36,417 nt of DNA, taken from contig JAQBPR010000017.1 of the NCBI GenBank assembly GCA_028287395.1, positions 1-36,417 of the forward strand. The letters are read 5' to 3'. Numbering within the stretch: position 1 is the first letter of the stretch; each line of letters opens with the position of its first letter. A program made the position numbers and the translations under genes. Of this stretch, positions 34,401-36,417 are shown piece by piece. The notes below the pieces were generated by a model that saw only the letters and a list, made by a program, of their open reading frames with translations, ran no database searches and was not told the DNA's origin. Source of the DNA: Bacilli bacterium (GTDB taxonomy: Bacteria > Bacillota > Bacilli > Paenibacillales > NBRC-103111).

Positions 34401-36241
34401 GGAAGTGTCAAATTATTCGTCACATTCGTGTTCGTATCACCACTAGCATAGCCAATTTGTAATGCTGTCTTCGCTTCATTAACCGCAGCTGCATCTGACT
34501 GTGCTATGACCGTTAATGCAAAACCATCCGTGTCATTTGCTCCATTTTTCGAGATGGTTGCAGTCAAGGTGATACTCGCGTCTACACTTAGAGGTCGATT
34601 GACTACACCCGAATTGCTCACAACGGATGGATCGCTTGATCCCCAGCTAATGGTTGCTCCATTGCTTCCAACAAGCGGCAAAGTTAAATTTTTGGTTACA
34701 CTTATACCACTGTCTCCGCTTGTATATACAATGGCAAGTACCGTTTTCGTTGAGGCAACAGCACCTGCATCCGTTTGTTTTATAGTAAGCGCAAATGGTA
34801 ATATATCACTTAAGCTTCCTTTGGTGATCGTAGCTGTCATCGAAACATTGGTATCTCCGCTTGCTTGGCGGTTGACCACACCACTATCGCTTAATACGGT
34901 TGGATCACTTGAACCCCATGTAATCGTTGTTCCGTTTGTGCCGCTTGCAGGCAAGATAATATCCTGCGTGATACTAGTTGCATGATCACCCGAACCATAC
35001 GTAATCGCCAAATTAGCTTTATCTATGCTTACCGATTCATATTGATCTGCTAACGACAGAATCGCGCTGCTCGTACTTGTGCTTATAATCGTTCCATCTC
35101 CGAGCTCACCATTCGTATTATTTCCCCAAGACCAGATATTACCGTCCGTTCCAAGAGCCAAGGCATGCTGCGTCCCAGATGCAATGGAGCTAATGATCTT
35201 TCCAGCAAGCACAACTACAGTCACTGGAGCTAATCGCTGTGTCGTGCTCGTATCTCCTAATTGCCCTAGATCGTTTTCTCCCCAAGCCCTTACCGTACCA
35301 TCTGAAACGAGTGCCAGAGAGTGCTCATTCTCCGCAGCGATGGCAGTGATGGTTAAGCTTGCCATAGAGCTCAAATTAAAAGGGACAGATCGATTCGTTG
35401 TTGCCCCGTCACCCAGCTGCCCGGAATTATTATTTCCCCAGGTCCACACTTGAAAATTGGTATCGAGCGCAATGGAGTGGTTTGATCCTGCGGCAATTGC
35501 AGTTATCGTCGTTCCCATAAGCGTACTTACATTTACAGGTGATGTCTTCTGTATGGTGGTCCCATCCCCTAATTGTCCGGAGCTGTTATTTCCCCAGGTC
35601 CACACAGTCCCATCATTTGCTAGTGCAAGAGAATAAGTATCGCCTGCCGCAATCGCAGTAATGGTCTTACCTGATAAACCACTTACTTGTACAGGTGTTT
35701 TTTGGCTTACTGTACTCCCATTTCCTAATTGACCATACGTATTATCTCCCCAAGACCAAACCGTACCATTCGAGGCCAGTGCAAGAGAATGGTACTTACC
35801 GGACGAAACGGTGGTAATCGTTTTCCCAATTAATAAACCACTTACTTTTATAGGTATATACTGATCTACGAGTGCGTTATTTCCTATTTGACCAAAGCTG
35901 TTATCTCCCCATGACCAAACGGTCCCATCTGAAGCTGCGGCTAGTGAGTGCAGATATCTCGATGAAATGGAAGTAATCGTCTTCCCTGATAAACCACTAA
36001 CTTCTACAGGTGTTAATCGAGGTGAGGTTGTCCCGTCTCCTAGTTGACCTTCACTATTAGTACCCCAAGACCATACAGTACCATCTGCAGCTAAAGAAAG
36101 ACTAAAACCGTTTCCCCCCGAAATCGCCGTTGATGTCCCCGCGGCATATGCTTTATTGTTAGAGCTCATTAAAAAACTCAACATGAGCAGTAAACTAAAG
36201 ATTATGAAGAGCTGCAGTAATCGTATTTTTAAAATACCCAT
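31484..36241 (-). CDS. Secreted giant protein: seven RCC1 repeats plus 13 atrophied-Ig-like repeats
   Basis: The 1585-residue protein has a signal peptide (about 1-33, AYA-AG). Seven RCC1/ATS1-type blades follow (about 38-395), each with GTVWSWGxNxxGQLGDG; seven make one closed propeller. From about residue 398 to the end there are 13 repeats of about 85-95 residues with the core NGTTITWxSSxxxVxSNSGVV followed by TLTATIxKN. This matches the atrophied bacterial Ig domain pattern (aBig). No anchor (LPXTG, SLH, stalk), enzyme or toxin domain is present at the C-terminus, so it should be released or held non-covalently. The ATG follows GGAGG by 9 nt. A long Ig rod topped by a propeller is typical of an adhesin or surface binder; the ligand is unknown. 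Confidence 0.87.
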   Translation of the reverse strand: MGILKIRLLQLFIIFSLLLMLSFLMSSNNKAYAAGTSTAISGGNGFSLSLAADGTVWSWGTNSEGQLGDGTTSPRLTPVEVSGLSGKTITSISSRYLHSLAAASDGTVWSWGDNSFGQIGNNALVDQYIPIKVSGLLIGKTITTVSSGKYHSLALASNGTVWSWGDNTYGQLGNGSTVSQKTPVQVSGLSGKTITAIAAGDTYSLALANDGTVWTWGNNSSGQLGDGTTIQKTSPVNVSTLMGTTITAIAAGSNHSIALDTNFQVWTWGNNNSGQLGDGATTNRSVPFNLSSMASLTITAIAAENEHSLALVSDGTVRAWGENDLGQLGDTSTTQRLAPVTVVVLAGKIISSIASGTQHALALGTDGNIWSWGNNTNGELGDGTIISTSTSSAILSLADQYESVSIDKANLAITYGSGDHATSITQDIILPASGTNGTTITWGSSDPTVLSDSGVVNRQASGDTNVSMTATITKGSLSDILPFALTIKQTDAGAVASTKTVLAIVYTSGDSGISVTKNLTLPLVGSNGATISWGSSDPSVVSNSGVVNRPLSVDASITLTATISKNGANDTDGFALTVIAQSDAAAVNEAKTALQIGYASGDTNTNVTNNLTLPLTGLNGTVISWVSSNLAVLSDSGIVTQPTSGNINVTLTATIAKNATTSTQDFILTLPQTAAGAVASTKASLVIGYTGGDIASTVTQNLVLTSSGVNGATITWFSNNSAVLSNSGVVTRPANADVALALTATIRKGGVSDTLAFPLTVIQSDVGAVAMSKTALAVGYSTGENSTKVTKDVTLATTGTNGTTISWASSNTTVLSNSGIVARDDNADTTITLTATFTKNAAIDTKVFTFKVLQTDSGSVTVAKASLTVGYSSGDSISAVTKTLTLALSGASGTTVSWVSSDPTVITNAGVVSRKADGDKNITLTATIRKNTTSDPLNVTSDTVAFSLTVLQSDAGAISVAKAALAIVYASGDSATNVTQNLTLAASGTNGTSVTWTSSNLTVINNAGVVTRQTTGDIKLTLTATIKKNSTTDRALFTLTVPQMDLSAVAAAKKALVLGYAKGDKVTSVTKDVYLAVNGTNGTTISWASDKPPINTSGVVNRPADANTLVTLTATISKNGVTDTKAFPVLVVQTDLGAVATEKAAITVVYASGDSSTTVTKKLTLATVGANGTTVVWSSSNALVVNKSGSVMRQAGGDMNVTLTATIKKNAVSDTATFNLTVLQSDLGAIKADQLTLALGYTGGDSAANVTQNLTLSGAGLNGTTVTWATNNATVISNTGVVTRLANKDSKVTLTAIIKKNTSTIRKTFALIVPQTDVGVTTAAKTALSIGYATADKSTNVTKDLRLATTGTNGTIITWASSNTAVISNSGAVTRQASGDQSITLTATITKNSSTDTAVFTVTVPQIDADAVAAAKAALTIGYTNGETSASVTKDLILNRNGLNGTLITWTSSSAAISNSGKVIRQANGDTSVTLIATIKKNQSTDTLLFTLNVPQSDAGAVAAAKAALIVGYASGDSATYVTHDVTLASSDSNGAVITWSSNQPTVVSNSGVITPTAGKKTAVNLTATITKNSVTTTKVFSMSV
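31487..35046 (-). repeat. 13 tandem repeats of about 270 bp coding Ig-like domains
   Basis: The units keep alternating blocks (an aligned AAKxALxxGYASGD start, a T-W-x-S-S centre, a TLTATI end) in one frame. Neighbouring units differ at many synonymous and some coding positions, so the array is old rather than freshly expanded. The number of units may still vary between strains through recombination. Confidence 0.85.
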
Positions 36242-36273
36242 TGTAAAAAACCTCCAAGGAACGATTTGCCACG

Positions 36274-36308
36274 ATTATACAATTAAGTTAAGTTGTTTCT
36301 AAATTATA
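36274..36308 (-). promoter_or_regulatory. Candidate promoter region of the RCC1/Ig-repeat gene
   Basis: Two TATAAT hexamers occur on the reverse strand, at 36279-36274 and 36308-36303. Their -35 regions (TTAGAA at 17 nt for the nearer) are poor. The remaining DNA to the window end shows no gene. Confidence 0.3.
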
Positions 36309-36417
36309 TACAATAATATCGTCTTAATCGACAGTTAACTTAATAGCAATCGCCAAAAATAGTTCGAAATTCAACGAGGCGTGGGTAAATCAAAGCCATT
36401 ATTGGATTTCCTTAATT

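Noticed and set aside
32280..34985. Several plus-strand frames of 65-160 codons
   Set aside because: They recur once per Ig-like repeat and are antisense shadows of the repeat array.
31484..36241. Polymorphic toxin or contact-dependent inhibition protein
   Set aside because: Ig-like repeats continue to the last residue; there is no C-terminal toxin domain and no immunity gene next to it.

Overview
The window looks like chromosome of a spore-forming Bacillota of the Paenibacillus/Cohnella type. The evidence is: sporulation and germination genes (spoVR, gerM, the gerM-rph-rdgB order known from Bacillus, an AsnO-type asparagine synthetase and a broken yhbH); a secreted protein with three S-layer homology domains; three secreted proteins carrying the copper-amine-oxidase-N-terminal-like 'stalk' domain common in Paenibacillus; and a GH87 alpha-1,3-glucanase. 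I saw no rRNA, tRNA, CRISPR array, intact transposase or phage module. All family names come from reading motifs in the sequence; no database search was run.

Layout. Positions 1-328 hold the start of an AAA ATPase gene that runs off the left edge. Positions 584-2073 hold a divergent SDR oxidoreductase/TetR pair. Its two promoters face each other, share the same -35 bases, and a clean palindromic operator lies at the SDR start site. Positions 2086-3170 are decayed DNA: a uracil-DNA-glycosylase-like remnant and a 5'-truncated yhbH. Positions 3299-6055 carry a secreted stalk-domain/parvulin foldase and spoVR. Positions 6063-7062 hold an unknown small gene, a frameshifted partner and a possible third remnant.

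Positions 7158-17744 are the most distinctive part. They encode a secreted 15-repeat WD40 protein with a stalk domain, a 1170-residue protein with carbohydrate-binding modules and a PQQ-type propeller, and a 1286-residue GH87 alpha-1,3-glucanase with three discoidin domains. The last two genes share promoter, leader, signal peptide and first discoidin modules, as if a 5' cassette had been duplicated and joined to different 3' effectors. Both promoters carry an identical perfect CcpA-type cre box next to TATAAT and a conserved GTAATATTAC palindrome upstream. This suggests co-regulated, carbon-repressed attack on alpha-1,3-glucan.

Positions 17795-18930 are a second gene graveyard: an acyltransferase-3 pseudogene, about 90 bp of a second spoVR, and the last 53 codons of glpK, packed end to end. 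Then come an SLH protein, a lipoprotein and asparagine synthetase. A 234-bp near-palindromic element (23215-23448) separates asnB from the convergent rdgB-rph-gerM group.

Positions 26143-29420 hold a HAD-like protein whose catalytic nucleophile position is Asn, an AlkZ-related-like protein, an MBL-fold hydrolase and a SAM methyltransferase. The window closes with a secreted leucine-rich-repeat/stalk protein and a 1585-residue secreted protein with seven RCC1 repeats followed by 13 atrophied-Ig-like repeats. Overall, the accessory part is a set of secreted repeat scaffolds (WD40, PQQ, RCC1, LRR, discoidin) interleaved with pseudogene debris and with conserved housekeeping and sporulation genes.
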